From NCBI RefSeq assembly GCF_003672135.1, contig NC_039510.1, positions 372,001 to 436,000 on the forward strand: DNA of 64,000 bases. Direction: 5' to 3'. The first letter of the stretch is position 1. Each line of letters opens with the position of its first letter. The notes beneath the pieces were generated by a model. That model did not search any database. It was not told the origin of the DNA and saw nothing but the letters and a program-made list of their open reading frames with translations. Shown here piece by piece: positions 28,418-43,008 of this stretch. The translations under genes and the position numbers were made by a program. Origin of the DNA: Ooceraea biroi. Taxonomy: Eukaryota > Arthropoda > Insecta > Hymenoptera > Formicidae.

Positions 28418-31400
28418 GGCGATTTCTTTGCAAATTGCTCGCCCACAATCATAATTAATTCAGAAACTTCTTATGAATTTTTAAGTAAGCTGCTTTTAAT
28501 ATCACGAGTAAGATAATAATAATGAAAAGATCATAAATGTTCATTATATAGATCACGATATATATAGGATCATAAATTATTCATGAATTAACGGCACCGA
28601 AACGATATTCGCACGTGTTGCGTGAAAATAGAACAAATGCACACTCAGTAATAGACAACGCGGTAATAATAACGCTGCGTAAATTCGCGCAGAATAGACT
28701 GTGTCGAATATGCTTTCTTTGTATGGAAATGTAATTTGACATTCCCGAGATAAATTTCGTAACGGCGCATAAATGTTGTCGCGAGGAAACGTATGAAAAT
28801 TTGCTCCGATGTTGGAAGTACTTTCGGAAATGAATCTTTTAAACTCCACGTTCTCCGGAATCTCTTAATGATGCACGACGGAGATTCGCTTAATTTCCTT
28901 AATTTCCAAGTCTTCGCCATCAATAATACAATAATTACGTACACAAACGTGTGATATTTAAAAAATTATTTTCTTCAATATTCTTGCAATTTCATGAAGA
29001 CATTAAATTAATTCTAAATTCATTTACGTTTTCCGATAAAAATGTTAATTAAATTTTGATCGTAAAAGCTGTGCAGTAAAGCTTGTCTAAGCTTGTCAGG
29101 AACGACTGACGGGTGACGAGCAAGACGAAAAAGCTATGGCACCACGGTGCGTTCATCAAGAAGCGGTGATCGAAAAGGAAAGAGCCTCGTATCGGTCAAG
29201 GGTAGTTTCAGCTCCGCGTGCGCGCGCGGTCTAGAAAACCACCTTACAAATTACCGACCACCGTTGGCGGTTACGGTGAAAGGTCAGGCGTGCCTGCAAA
29301 GCAAGGCGGTGGTGCCTTTTCGGGCATTAATACGCGACGCAAACTCGGAGGAATGGGAGAGAACCGCGAAAGAACCACGAGAAGGCGGAGCGCGCGACGC
29401 AATTACCAGCTGCAGAGTGCTATGGATCCCAACGACGCGATTTATTTTGCTTGTTTAATGTCTCTCGGCGGCAATCAGGGAATTGCGAGATCGTTTTATA
29501 CCGAGAACGTGTGGCGCACTGAAAGACGAAAAACGCCAGGGAGAAAGCTGGAGTATGCCGTATCTCGTCGTTCGTCGGGCTCGCCATTAAAGTCTGACTC
29601 TCGTTAAACGCGTGAGCCATAGAATTATAAGCGTTCTATACGCGTTCTCCATCGAAGATCAAGCCTGCGCTCAACTGCCGAAAATGAGGGGGATGGAAAT
29701 CACGTTCTGCGCCAACTTTGCGTTTTATTAAAAGGAGATTCCTGCACGGATAATTTACGCCGGTCTTCCCTGAACCTGACGCCCTGCACTGCTCGGCACC
29801 GCGAGTGCGTTTAATTCTGATTTATGCCCCCAATATGCGAAGGTAAAACGTTCGACGACCACGTCCACGTCGGACGAGGGTATCAGGGTCGCGCAAAAAG
29901 CATCAGCAATCGCGAATGTGTCCACACGTTACGCACGATCGAACGTAGCCGTGCACGCGCTTTCCGATATTAACTGTATCGTTATTGTGTGATTTATCGG
30001 CGCGCGGCGAAACTCTCCCTGCTCATACGAGCACTGCCATTTTACGGTGCATTCGCGTTACGCTGTAAACATGCTTTGTTGCGCTCAAAGGTATCGAATC
30101 GCAACGCTGCAGCCGATAAAGCACACCGATAACGATGGCGCCCGCTATCGGTTTATAACGGTGTACAAGGCGATTTTATTATACGTTTTACGTATGAAGT
30201 CTTTCGACTCAGCGTCGTTATTAGCTTATCGACAGAGGCGCAGATCAAAGGGAACTAGAAAAACTCGCGCAGGAAATGATATTGGCCGACCTCGTTAAAG
30301 ATAAGTTAACGAGCCTCTGCCGGTGCGACCTCCTAATCCGGCTTTAATTAGAGGGATTTATTTTCAACCACACATGAAACTCGATCATAATTGCGTTGCA
30401 AGTGCCTCGTGCCGACAAAGCGTATCGAAAGGTAATTAATTTTCATCCTGCCTGCGATAGGCTCAACCTACTTTTGCGATTTCTTTACTCCGTTTGGTGC
30501 GCATACGTGCTCGCAAAATTCCATGTACACATGAGGTACCGTATATTTTAACGTATATAAATTAATGTAACGCTTCGTTACTATCCTTCGGTAATGAGAC
30601 AAAAATATATCACTTTTTTTAATGCGCGTGGCCGTATAAAAGTATAAAAGTATATTTATCATGTTCTTCATATTTGAATATCACGCGAAAAAGAACTTGT
30701 AGAATAATATTATAAAATCTATTATACTCTATGGCCTTTAAGTTCATAGAGTTATATAAAGCAAGGGAAGTGCGTAATCTTGCAAGTTTGCAACTTGAGG
30801 TACGGACGGTACGGAAAAATCTAGAGAGGATTACAAACGGGTTAATTGCACCGACCGTCACGCTCGTTTCTTCCGCAACGCTTAACGACGATAAAAACGA
30901 CGAAAAGCGCCAAACGTGAATTTCCAGCGTCCAATTCAAATTTCTTTTTACACGAGTCCTGTCGAAGTAACCTGAAAGAGGAGCGACTTTTTCGACCGAA
31001 TGCCACTAATTTCACGGTACCCGGATTTCTCTTTCGTTTTGCTTTCAACGGACCTTTTTCAGAGGCCCTTGCGCGAATAAAACGCGTGGTACACGAGAGA
31101 AAAGGAAAGAGAGAAAGCAGGGCGGTTGCTGTATTATTCTCTGTAGTTACACACGGAAACATAAAAGTTTGAGATCTTCGGGAGCACCGAAACACGAATG
31201 TTACCTTTTTAATGAGCTCGACGAAACACGGAATTATGAAAAGCCGGATTAAAGTGGAAAAATAATTGAATTATTCCTCCGTGTCGCGAGACCGAGGGAA
31301 AACGCGGCGAAATCACGGGTTGTCGCAGCTAGTTCCCGAAGTAATAAAGTTCCTTCGACATAATTCAATTTAACGTCGTGGTCGGCTTCGGGTGGACCCC

Positions 31401-32922
31401 TTATTTGTCTTCGAATTTCTCTCACTGATCAACGAGGTAAGAAGGCAGCCCGCTCACCAAAGTTTTGACAGCTACCGCCCCTATAAGCCGCACCACTGAA
31501 ATGTGACTGCGTAAATCGACTTTTGATCGAGATTTTTTTTACGGCGGACTTTATCCCCTAGATAAGACATCGAATTCCTTGTCGACACGACAGATCTGAT
31601 GAAAACGGGTAGAACCTAGGAAAGCTTAAGTAGATGCCAAGTTTCATGCACAAATCGTGGCGATATCACGACGTTGATCTCCAGCCCGATCGACTTGATC
31701 TTATTTCTTTCAACGCTTCTCCGCGGCTAACTCTTCCCAAGCAAATATCAAGAAAAAGTTTTTTCCTTCCTGCTGCAGGAACGTTTCTCATTCCGACGTT
31801 TCTTATTCATGCTGGCTCACGGACGGCGCGAGACGGTTATATCACCATTCTCGTAAGAATATTATTTCGTACAAAAGAGCGTACAAAGGAGCAATAAGTC
31901 GGAACGTGGAAATAGCAACGAAAATCGGAAATGGGCGCGGAGTGCCGGCGAGCCGCCTTTCAATGTACATCACCGGCAAATGGCAGCGACACACGAGCAC
32001 AACACATATCGTGCATACCGGTGCGAACCGCATTCTCGAATTCGTAAAAAGCTCGTCGACGCGCCTCGCCTTTCCACCGGCTTATTATTCCGCAGTTGTC
32101 GCCCGCAGATACCTTAAATCCGGCATGTCAAACACCGATGTGTGGCTCGCGAGACGGTACTGGATGTGTAAGCGAGTCTAACCGCTGGGTTTTATTGTTA
32201 TTCGAGTCGACGAAGAACCGCCGTCGTCACCACTTTGCTTCTTCTAGAGAACCGCATCGCCGTCGTATTTGCGATTTGTCTCATTCGACGTTTGCTTTCT
32301 GCTTTACTCCACGAATATCGATCTACATTCAACGAGAATTTCCGGTCCCCTTCCCCGCACTTCGACTGTAATCGTTTTTCGGGGTTTCATGGGGCGGTAA
32401 GTGAATTCCATATTTGATCATAATCTGCATGGCGCACGCACGATTAATTTACGCCATTCTTTCTTATTCACTAGGTCTCAGTGATCCCTTTATCTCAGCT
32501 GGCAGCAACGGTCTGCATCAATTTTACGTCGCATATTATTTCAAGATAATATCTCGTAAATGTATGCACGCGCGTGTCAATGAAACACGTCAAAGATGGA
32601 TATGTAAAATCACCGATACCCTCAGAATCAAAATAATGTAATGTTCGTACGCTCGGAAATTTCTACCGCGTTTTCCGCGTGCACTTATCAGACGTTCCGA
32701 TTAAATGGGATTATTTCGAAAAACCATGAGGCTCATTTATTTGAGTTACTCTTCGGCCAACGCGCGTGCTAAGCGACATGTTAACGTTGATGGATACTTA
32801 TCTGGGACAAAACGAAACAAAATCTCGATGTTTCCCGTTAAACAGCTCTATATATATGCGCTTTTACGGGCGATACATTGGGGATGAGCGACGCGCGCAA
32901 TCGTATCGCCGTGTAATCAACA

Positions 32923-32940
32923 AAGAGAGAGAAAGAGAGA
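32923..32940. repeat. (GA)n microsatellite
   Basis: Alternating GA with one AAA interruption. Confidence 0.85.
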
Positions 32941-33805
32941 TAGAATCGAACGGATTTGCGTCGGTATTTACGGGCGACACGAGAATCCGCATTTAAATCC
33001 ATATGGTTGCGAATCAATCCCATGAAAAAACGCGGTGCGCCCCCGCTTTGTGATATTTAACTGCATGATTGCACCCGTTAAAACGACGATCACTGTTACC
33101 ACGTCCTCGGCTACCAGCAATCGCGATATCAATCACAATCGATAGTGTCAAATCGACCATTTATGACACGTCATTGTTCGCCGATAGCAACAATTTGTAC
33201 GCGATGTTGGAAGGTAATTGGATTAACACCGTCCAATATTATATACGACGTTTATGTAGCAGTAACGATGGTGGCGGCAGCACAACGCGATAAAGACGTC
33301 GATAGAAGAAAGCGTCAATTAATCCTCTCGATCGATTGCATCAATTAACGTGCGTTAATAGCACGATTGATAGTGTTCGGGAGAAATTACAAAACAGCGC
33401 CGAGGAAGGACTCGCGCGATTAATCGGTCGTTTATCTCAGCCGCCGTTATACAGCTGGAAGATTAAGCGCGCTTTCTAATAATAATAAAGTCGTATCTCG
33501 CTCGCGAGGAAAGACAAGTCGAAACTCAACACGCAGCGTTCTATCGAAAATAGAGAGAGAGAGACCACCGATTATCAGACTTGCTTTTGGGGCGCGGCAC
33601 GGTTTCGCGGCAGTATCGACGCGGTGGACGGAGAGCAGACGAAGGGACGTAGCGTAATCGGGGCAAGGCGATAAATCACAGTTGCTGATTACACATTTCA
33701 AAACGCGGCTGAGAGCGGTTGATCTACGGCTCCATAACTCTGGAAGTCGTCTCTCGACGTCCACCCTCCCCGTGGAATCGCGCGCGTGGGTAATGCTACA
33801 GCGAC

Positions 33806-33825
33806 CGACGCGACGCGACGCGACG
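33806..33825. repeat. Pentanucleotide repeat (CGACG)4
   Basis: Four exact copies of CGACG in tandem, in a CpG-dense stretch. Confidence 0.9.
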
Positions 33826-34141
33826 TGTGTATCGTCTCGCCCCGCAATATCCCCGTAGTTTTCGGAGTTCCGCCGATTTTGATTCCGGTGACCCAATAAT
33901 CCCGCGATATCGGATGGACAAGCGCGGTTGCATGTACGTATGCATCTCCCGTCCATTCCTGTGCGCGGCGATACGCACCCGTACTCGAATCTCCGCATAC
34001 ACGAATTTCGCAAACGAGATCCACTCGCAGTTGGCTTTCTCTCGTCAATCGAACGAGAACGGTTGATTTTTGACACACCTGGGAAATACATAGGTTGATA
34101 ACGAATGGATTAAGTGCGTTAAAAATTGCACATGGTGCGCA

Positions 34142-34165
34142 TCTCGCGTATTCGGATACGCGAGA
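34142..34165. repeat. 10-bp hairpin with tetraloop
   Basis: TCTCGCGTAT and ATACGCGAGA are exact reverse complements separated by TCGG. A further 5 bp (TGCGC/GCGCA) can pair outside a small internal loop. Confidence 0.85.
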
Positions 34166-35718
34166 CCGCGCATCGTGCGGTCCATCGATCGTACGTGCAC
34201 GAGTCGTGTTTACGCCAGCAATGTTCGAAAGAAACAAATCGCATTTCGATTCGCTGGCCAGCTCAAGTGCAGTCTTGGCTGTCGTTCAAAGGCAAGGAGA
34301 ACACATTCTTCAAAAACAGCCGAATCGCGGAAAGGACGAATTAAGTAAATGGAGAATACGGGACTTGGTGTCCAAGCAAAATTGTTCACCGAGAAATTAC
34401 GTGTATCGGTCAAGTATGTGTTTTTCGCTCACGCGGCCGATCTTCATAGAATTTTGACGATAGCGAAATATTACGACGTGCAGTGCGCACGACCGAACAA
34501 TGTGATACGCAGAGTAATTCTAGGCGACGCGGCACCAGGACGCTGCAAGTAATGGCTGTAATAATGCTACATATTTCACTTGTAACCGCTCGTAAAGACT
34601 GTTTTATTAACAGCTCTTAGAGTTATAAGATCTCGCGGGGGCGCTTTATGAACGAGATATTCTGAAAGTAATATTTGGACATCGGTTCCGCAAAGTGCAA
34701 CAATATCATTGCGCGAGATATTATGTCCCTCCCCAATTTTTCGCGGGAGCCTATTTTCGTTTATGAAATTTTGCATATTGTTCCGATCTGTCGGACAGCA
34801 ATTTAAAAGATACGAGTATCTATCGAGTAAAGGGATAGCTTGCGCACTTTCTCCCCTTGTGATTTCTTAGGGTATTAAAATTTTCAATCAGAATGACGCT
34901 GCACGTTGAACAGATGATGAGAAAAAGAAAATGAAAGAAATATTCGAAGGTGGAAAAACATGCCAAAGTTTCCCATTCTCGTGCGAGACGCAACGAGCAC
35001 TCTGTCATTTCGACACCCATCGAGTGGCGCTCCGCCTGCATATCAATGCACTTCGCAGCTTTCTCATTAACATACTCAACTTCTCCGGCGCGCGGTTAGG
35101 TAATATTTCTTCGCGGATGCGGGTTCTACCAGGTACAGCTACATCGACTATTACGCTATCGACATGTACTGCCTGCTAACGACCGAGAACGCTGTTGTCG
35201 CGACAAAGAGTTAATTCAATCCTAAGCTATTCAATCTATGTAACATACATGGCCCATGTAACAAATGTAAAACGTGGTAAACATACGGTAACCCATTTTC
35301 GCGAAACGCAGAAACCATATAGATTACTGAGTAAAATTAGATCGGAACTCGTACGTATTTACAACATTATCGATAAGAAATAATCGGAAATCTTGGCGGA
35401 TCTAGGAGCGAGGCCGAAACCGGTTTGGCGAAATGTACGAGATTACATGTGTCTATAACGTTCGGGATCGAATATGCTGAGAAAGCACGCGTAAATTCCG
35501 CTCGCGTTCAACGATGCCTTGCCCGCTCGGCGATCTGCCCGGCCTTTTACGCCCTTTCGACGGCTATACCTAGTCGCTCCCTTGCTCTTTTGATTTGACG
35601 ATCTTCGGGAAAACATTCGGTGGAGGAATGCCACGCCCGTTCGTCGTCCGCCCGAGATTGCCAGGGATGACTGAGGAAATTAATTAGACGGAATTTTACG
35701 GAGGGAAGTGAGTAAGTG

Positions 35719-35750
35719 AGAGGGAGGGAGGGAGTGAGAAAGAGAGAAAG
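35719..35750. repeat. GA-rich microsatellite
   Basis: AGGG and GA units in tandem with few interruptions, purine only apart from one T. Confidence 0.85.
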
Positions 35751-38643
35751 CCTGTCCTCCCGGAAGCTCGGGATCGAGCAGACGAGTACGTATGAAAAGC
35801 TTAAGCGGCTTCACCCCCGTAACTTTGTTGCGCGTGGCGGCGATTCCGTAAGATCTTGGAGAATCTCGAGCGCACGTTTGCCAGAACTAACGTGGATTCA
35901 TTCCGTGGAGATAGCACGGACCTGGACTTGGCTAAGAGCCTTCGAGGAAGTTGCCGGACGTTTGCCTCACGAGTCCGATGGTTAATTCCGGCAAATCTTT
36001 TTACTTAGGTCGAGCGAATGGAAAATGTGGAGGTGTTTTGTCGTGCAACGATACGCGCGCGGGCGCACGCTCATGCCGGTGGCTGTCTTACGGTCGAGCA
36101 CACTTTGCCAGGAAGGCCGAGGGTTTCCATGCGGAAAAACGTTGAGGATAACGTCGAAGAGAGTCTCGACGCGGCTCGAGGGTCCTTGAATTTTTAGCGC
36201 AACTCGCCCTGCCGGCCGAGGTTTCATCTCGCATTCGGCAATCCGACCTCAATTTCCGCAGGATCGCGCGTGTTCGCCATTCTGAATGGCTACATAAATT
36301 CACCTGTTATCTGCATAATTTTGCATATTGATACGAGGCGATCTCGTGTGAGCTAATCGAACTTGTCGCAAACTGTGGAAAACTATTAATACTATAACAT
36401 AATCAACTCAAAGTAAACCACGCGTGTACATCACGCATGGGGTGTGGCGGAATATCGCAAAGTTTTTGTGAGAAGGTTTTGTTAGAAATATTTGATAAAT
36501 CACAAATTAATCAGAGCGGGACTCCCACACGCGTGGAACGTACTCCTCATCGTGAACAAAGTCTAAAATGTGATTATAATCCTTTTTCCACGAGTGCTTG
36601 CGCGAACTGGATTCGGAAAGGGATGGATCCACGGTTTACGGGTCGAGGCAAATATTTGTGCGCCCCTTCACGTGAGAACGTACTGTTCGAACCCAGCGCA
36701 ACGCGCTATTTTGCAACAAAGTTTCGCGAATGTACATGCCTTCGAAGCCGGCTGATTTTCAGAAGTTCGAACGTATATTACGTTCATAAATCCAAATAAG
36801 AATTATTTATAGAAGTCGTCGGATTCCGCAAGCGAGATGCTCTTGAGACCGAACTTTCTTCGACAACCTGGCAAAGTTGATGCGCGGAGAAATATCCATG
36901 GGTTCGTCGGGGTATTATTTTCCTCGAATTGGGGAAAGGTCAGCGTATATGTGGGGGAAGTTAAAATTGAATTCGGAAGAGAGAGCACGCACTTAGAATA
37001 AGAAACACTGAGCATTTTTATTCTTTATGTTCTTGTGTTGTCCCGGTGACTTTCACGCGAGTACAAACGACTCAAAATGTCCTCAATTAAAGTATTTGCA
37101 CACTTCGCGACAGAGACAAAGCGACGTTCTGAATAGTTCTCTTCCCTAAGTCATCCATATCGTTTTTAAGTAGCTCCTACTAACTTATGAGTTTAATCAA
37201 ATTTAATTAAAAACAAGTTTTTCAGGTCAGGAGCGACCTCAGCCAGAAGCAACGTCGTAGAACGTTCCATTGACTAGACTAATGCGAGCCTCGGGATATC
37301 GTGCAGGGATGGTAGTTGCCAGGAAGGGGATTAATAAATGATGTCTGTCAGGAGGGAGAAAACTCCGGGCTGGTCGTTTCTTTTCATAGAAGGCACGATT
37401 TCCGGCGAAGGGGCGGACTGGGTGGCGCGTTTGAGAGGATTGAAGTTGGTTGAGATCCAATTCATGGTTCAAAGGCCTCTTCGGCATTGGCCTTTCAATC
37501 TTGGCAAAATGACGAAAACAAATTATATATCCATGAAAATATTTCGCCGTCGACGGCGCGACCTCCGCTTCTTTTTATTTCTACATCGTGAATCAGGGAT
37601 CTCGCGACAGAGGGGCGACGCGACGGGGTGGAGTACGGATAAGGAAATGCGAGGGCGCGAGGGAGCGGAGTGTCTTTACAGTAATTCCTTGTCGAGGGGA
37701 GGGATGATTGCCCTGTTTACACAACTCGCGAGTGTGCATTTCCGTAGCACCGGCGTAATTACGCGAATGACTCAATCTTCGCCAACAAACTTGAGAATTT
37801 TCTCGAGAATCCTCGAGATGAAGGAGTAATCATAAAGGAAAGCAGCTTCCGGGAAAGATCCTCGTTATGCATTTGGAAGCTGAGCGTTGCAAATTAGACT
37901 TCCACGCTGGCTTTTTACATCACGATTGAATTGAATTGCAACTACACTTTTTCTTCACGCGGACATGAAGTATCTTTCAATGTCCAACAGTTGGACGAAA
38001 ACATTCACATGAACTGTTTTCAAAATTAATTGCAAGAAGATAAGTGAAACTAGTCAGACATCATAGATCAACATGATGATTTTTTCACAATAAACCATCA
38101 TCGATTAGTCTTCAAAATGTGAAACGTTTCCAAGAGAAGCGTGGTTATTCTGGATCAATGATGTTCAGCAGAACATCGTCGCGCGCCGAGAAGTGGCACA
38201 CGATACTCCAGGAATCCCATCGAATTCTACGGATTTTCGAGGCGCGCGTTTCGCGAGGCAACAGCACGAGAATATGTTACATGTGCACGAGGAGTGCCTT
38301 AGTTCCCTCTGCGGCTTGCTGCGTTGGCCCAACGCCTTAGCCCTTAAGCCAGACGAGGATCGGATCGCCTCCGTAGGAATGTGCCGAGCAAATAGTCAAA
38401 ATAGCTGTCGGGTTTGGCGAGCCTCCGATGTCTTCGCCTTCGTGCCGCGTGTATCGGTGCACGCTGGTCCCCAAAGCGTTTCTGTTTCGACGGCTGACGC
38501 TTCGCCGTCAGCCGGAGACGACACGGGCGTCTAAACTTCGATGTTATGCGGTACGGCGAAAAGTAACAATGGCGCGCGGCGCTGAGGAATATCGAACGGA
38601 GCCGCTGCCATTCACACACGTTTGCTGAGCGGGCCAAAGTAGT

Positions 38644-38659
38644 GAGCGAGCGAGCGAGC
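38644..38659. repeat. (GAGC)4 tetranucleotide repeat
   Basis: Four exact GAGC units. Confidence 0.9.
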
Positions 38660-41600
38660 AATCTTTACTGCAAGAACTCAATTCAACTTCGGAAATTCCG
38701 CGCACCACTCCACGCGTTATAAGATATCTGAAAATGAACCCACGACTCTCACACTGGCCCGACGAAATTGGCTGCGAAACGCGACGTGTTCGAGGATTCG
38801 CGTTGCTCTGGATTGCTCGCGAAACGATTGCACGATAGCGAGAGGCTTATCCTGGAAATGTGGCTACTAAGCGGCAAAACAGGACACAGCTGATCGATAC
38901 CGTTGGTTCGAGTGGGCGCCAGAAATTGGAAATCGGGTTCACCTCAACTGGCATGGTCACGGTAGGAATCGTTGTCACGGAAGTTGAAGCGATTAGTTCC
39001 CGTTGCTACTCGAACCGGAGAAACTAATTATCCGCGTTAATAACTATTTACGATTACGAGCGGACGCACGTTATTACGTTCGTAAAATTGTTCGCCGCGC
39101 GGTTGATGAGTGTCCGTAGACACGCACGCATTTAATGAGCGCTCGTCCTCGTCTTGCAAAATTCGCGGACTCCATAAAAATTTCCGACAGTGCGGAATGA
39201 ATATTCGATTTTATGACGTGACGCACTTTTTTCTTCCATTGTGGAACATTCACATAAAATCGGTGTTAATCATTCGCTCCGCGCGAATAACCATTTTGAA
39301 TGGATAACGGTGATATTTTTCGGCAAAAGCTTGTCGTTAATCAAACGATGACACAAATCCACGTCACTGCTCTTTGACTTTGGTTCATGGTCCCGTCAAT
39401 CTTTTTAATGAAATGCGCGCGCATGCACGAGCGAATAGTAGAATTCTCTCGGCAATATGAGAATTATCATGTTACAAGAGTGTAACAATAATCGGACCGT
39501 ACGCTACGTCAAAATGTCGGTGATCCTAGCATTATATCGGATTGTATTTGAATGAACTGTTTTTGTATTTGTCTTTTTAACGCAAATAATTCGACAGCAA
39601 TTTGCAACAATATGTGCACAATAATAGACGTGTAAAAATGGGTAAAATAAAAATTCGGAATAAATCGAGCTTATTCAGGTATCAACGGGCTTTCATCGTT
39701 CGTACATCGCAAATGGGCACATCAGGGAAATATATGCTTCGCCGCTGAAAATTCTGGTAATTCCGCAGAATGATTATGGTCACCGCGACCATGCCGAGAG
39801 GCGTCTTTCATCTCGGAAAGTGGGTTCAGTGGGATTGTACTTATGTAACGACGTCATTTGTGAGTCGGCGATCATGAATCTCCTGCCACCTGACGCAAGG
39901 GTCAGCGTCTCGTTCCTCGTCGTTTCACTCGCTGCAATTTCTCTCCCTGTTTTTATTTAAACGACGATTCGTCTCAGCCACAATGAAACTCGCGAAAACG
40001 AATGACGTATGGTGATCCATCTATTTTCTCAACGATCCGATGTCAACTAGCTAGCTCTCTCTCGGTTTCTCCGAATGCAACGGAGGCACAAACTAGCAAG
40101 AACGGAAACAAACTCCGTTGAACGTGAACTTTCCAGAATTCGATACGACGCTGGGGCATTTCAACTGAACCTTAACCGTTTCAACATAAATTTCTCATGC
40201 GCGCAATTTTACGAGAGAAAGAAGTAATTAACGGCGATTACGTCCAGTAATGTACTCCCGTCGTTCCCAATCGTTTTTGTGAAGAAAGAACAAGTGCGGA
40301 CAGGCGAGTTTACATACGGCACGGAGGCAAGAGGACTTGGAGTGCGCCTACTCTTTTTCCTTTTTCCCACGGCGTGGATGTAATTAACAAAATTGTGTAA
40401 ACTGTTCTCTGCGCACGTAGCCAGCAGGGCGTTAAAACCCACGTCGAATAAAAACGCGGGCGCAATTTTATTTCGTTCGCGAGATAGAACGCCACAATGG
40501 CGCGAGTTAACGCACCTTTTTCATTGGCGTACGCAAACATTAGTCCCAAGCGAGTACATCGTCGGCGCGCCAATGGAGAAAACGTACGCATAAGAACATG
40601 CTTCTTCTGTCTTATACGTAAATTGATTCAGTACGTACTGACAAGACGTTTCTGATTCGAATTTAAAGCAAGCCTCGAGATATCTTGAAAAATTTCGCAA
40701 AAATACGTTTTCTAATCTCTCAGTATGTGATTCTGACTTTAATCTGAATTTCAGGGCATTACCATCACCTAAATCATGTAACTTTACGTGGAATAAAATT
40801 TGAATCTTAAGATGAAATCAAACGTAGACTTCAGAATAAAAATCAATTGGACTTAGTATAAAAATAATCAGAAATAAAGATCCATATTTTTACTTTTTTA
40901 ATTCCTCTCTAATTTTATTCCATTTTTGTTTCCAGTTTCAAATCTGGTTCCAACTCAAATATTAAAACTTTGCATTTTCTTTCTATTTTTTTTTTAATAA
41001 ATGGAATATTTTATGTTACAAAATTTCACTAGAATTTAAGTCTCTCTGTTCCACTTTTAATCGATGAATAAATAAAAAAGGCATGGAAGATTCAAGCAAT
41101 TATATAAATTATTTAAATTTAAAACGACAGACCGTGTTTATCTATTATTGCAAAAGAATCTTCGCAGTAATTGAAAAATAAATAAATTATATAAAATGAT
41201 AGTTATATGCTACACATATTGATATCGATCTGCCCGATAACGAAGTATTGGGTTCGCTAAAAAAAAGTGCAATTCGATTGACTCGTTTCGAGAGCGAAAT
41301 GGCGGTCGCTTTGATTGTGCAGCCCGGTAAAGGCGGCCAGAAATAGCATGACGCGCTTTCAGACGTATTGTCCGTCGGCACAATTGTATCGTTATACGCG
41401 CGGTCGATCGCTGCACAACCTGCACCGATAAAACGCGAAAAAAACCCGCGACTGGTGCCGATATCCAACGCAAGCGTTCCTTTTTGCGCCACTTGTCGAG
41501 AAGGTCAGCGATGCGACTACTCACCGATCCGCATTCGCCACCCTTTCACCATCCGTGAACCCTACCGTCGAATCGGGCGATTCACGGAGGCGAAGCGCGA

Positions 41601-41948
41601 GTCGAATTTAACACGTGCAACTGAGAGACCAATTTTCTCGTGCTCTTACCTGCAACAGTACAAGAGAAAGCAACTTGTTATTTTTGCGAAGAAAGATTCG
41701 ATTACGACATGAAATCGGCATAACGTGATAGCATACGAATCCACCTCAATAGAAGTTAGAGATATAAACGTGTGTATCGAACGCGTGCATGCATGTATAT
41801 TCGTGCATTTTCAAACGTATACACAAAATATCATGGGGTTGTGCGAAACTGAATTTTCTCGCGATATTATTTCGTCGTCGTCGTTTGCCTCTTGCATTTC
41901 GTAGATACAAGGTGGCATTTTACAAACGAATCCATCGCGAAAGTCCCA

Positions 41949-42011
41949 TTATGCACGCAGGAAGATACCTGTTCAGTGTCTTTCTGCGCGGGTATCTTCC
42001 CGCGTGCATAA
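41949..42011 (-). repeat. Near-perfect hairpin, 21-bp stem with 21-nt loop
   Basis: The arms are TTATGCACGCAGGAAGATACC (41949-41969) and its near reverse complement (41991-42011), separated by 21 nt. Read on the minus strand, the sense of the host cadherin gene, all 21 positions pair, including one G-U. On the plus strand the same position is an A-C mismatch. Size and loop resemble a small pre-miRNA, but pairing outside the 21 bp is poor (one C-G pair after a mismatch), so a canonical pri-miRNA basal stem is not evident. It could also be a short foldback element or a protein-binding inverted repeat. Confidence 0.9.
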
Positions 42012-43008
42012 AGCTTTGCTTTGGCTTCGCATATTACATGATCCTCATATTGCATCCTCCAACACCGCAGCTCGAAGGGCAGTGGTTTTGCGCAGCCGTT
42101 TAATTAAATGTATTCGCAAGGATGCGGAGCAGCAAAAGCTGCACTAATAACAGGATATATATTTAAGATGCACGCTAAATCTCTCGTTATTAGAGCGTAA
42201 TATCATGTCATCATAATTGTTACTGCGATACTCGCGGTGAACAAACGACCACGATCGTTGAATCGAGAGCGGAAAACGCAGCTGGCAGTATTCGCGTTTC
42301 CCGTTCGTGACCGAATCGAACAGACTATTCTCGATCGACGTGATACGTTTGTACATTTGTTTATCGGCGTTGTTATTGCGGACAAGTCACCGCAGCTACA
42401 ATTTTATTTCCATTAGTCGCGATAATACCGCGTTTATTCGCAGATATACATGCACATTTCATGGATATGGGACGAGCGGTATTAGTGCGGGGTGAGTGTG
42501 AGAATGCGCGATCACGGATCCAATCATCGAGAGACCTGACAACTGCTTCCTAATTAATTATTGTCGAGGTTGTACCATTTCCCAAATTAGACTCACTGCG
42601 CGTGATTATCGTTCCCGAAAGAACACGTGTTTGTATCGCCGCGAAACAGATTTATATTAAACATGATAGATTAATACGTAATATTATAATATGCGATATA
42701 AAATTCACTCGGTGAGTTTTTCAGAAGCTACTACACAAAAGTAAAAAGTAAAGAGTAAAGAGATTTGAATAAAAAGGCTTATTTGCAAAAAACCAGCAAT
42801 ATCGAACAATATTAGACCTGACATCGTCAATCAAGCTATTGGAACGGAACAGCACAAATTAATGACCGTAGTATTACCGGCGCTTGTTATAGGGAAAAGG
42901 CAAGGACCGAAGGCGCTCTGGGAACGATCGCAGTTGCTGAACTTTAAGCTAATCACGTTGCATAGTTTGCGGTCCAATGGAGAGTCCGACACGAGGCTAC
43001 GTCTGAAC

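Larger units (their letters stand above)
28144..41948. other. Intronic block without recognised gene
   Basis: Two overlapping minus-strand frames (33447-34091 and 33698-34237) are long only because this GC-rich stretch lacks stops; neither shows a motif. A plus-strand frame at 37338-37829 is equally featureless. About 40680-41200 is AT-rich with a run of ten T near 40986. Confidence 0.5.

Noticed and set aside
29147..29607. Overlapping plus-strand frames of 103 and 129 codons
   Set aside because: Basic, low-information translations in two frames at once; no domain.
33447..34237. Two long overlapping minus-strand open frames (214 and 179 codons)
   Set aside because: They occupy different frames of the same GC-rich, stop-poor stretch. 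Composition is Arg/Ser-rich with no domain, splice context or repeat of residues.
37338..37829. Plus-strand open frame of 163 codons
   Set aside because: No motif, and its sequence looks like translated intron. No reason to prefer this frame.
40680..41200. Possible transposable element remnant in an AT-rich stretch
   Set aside because: No terminal inverted repeats, target-site duplication or transposase/reverse-transcriptase reading could be seen.
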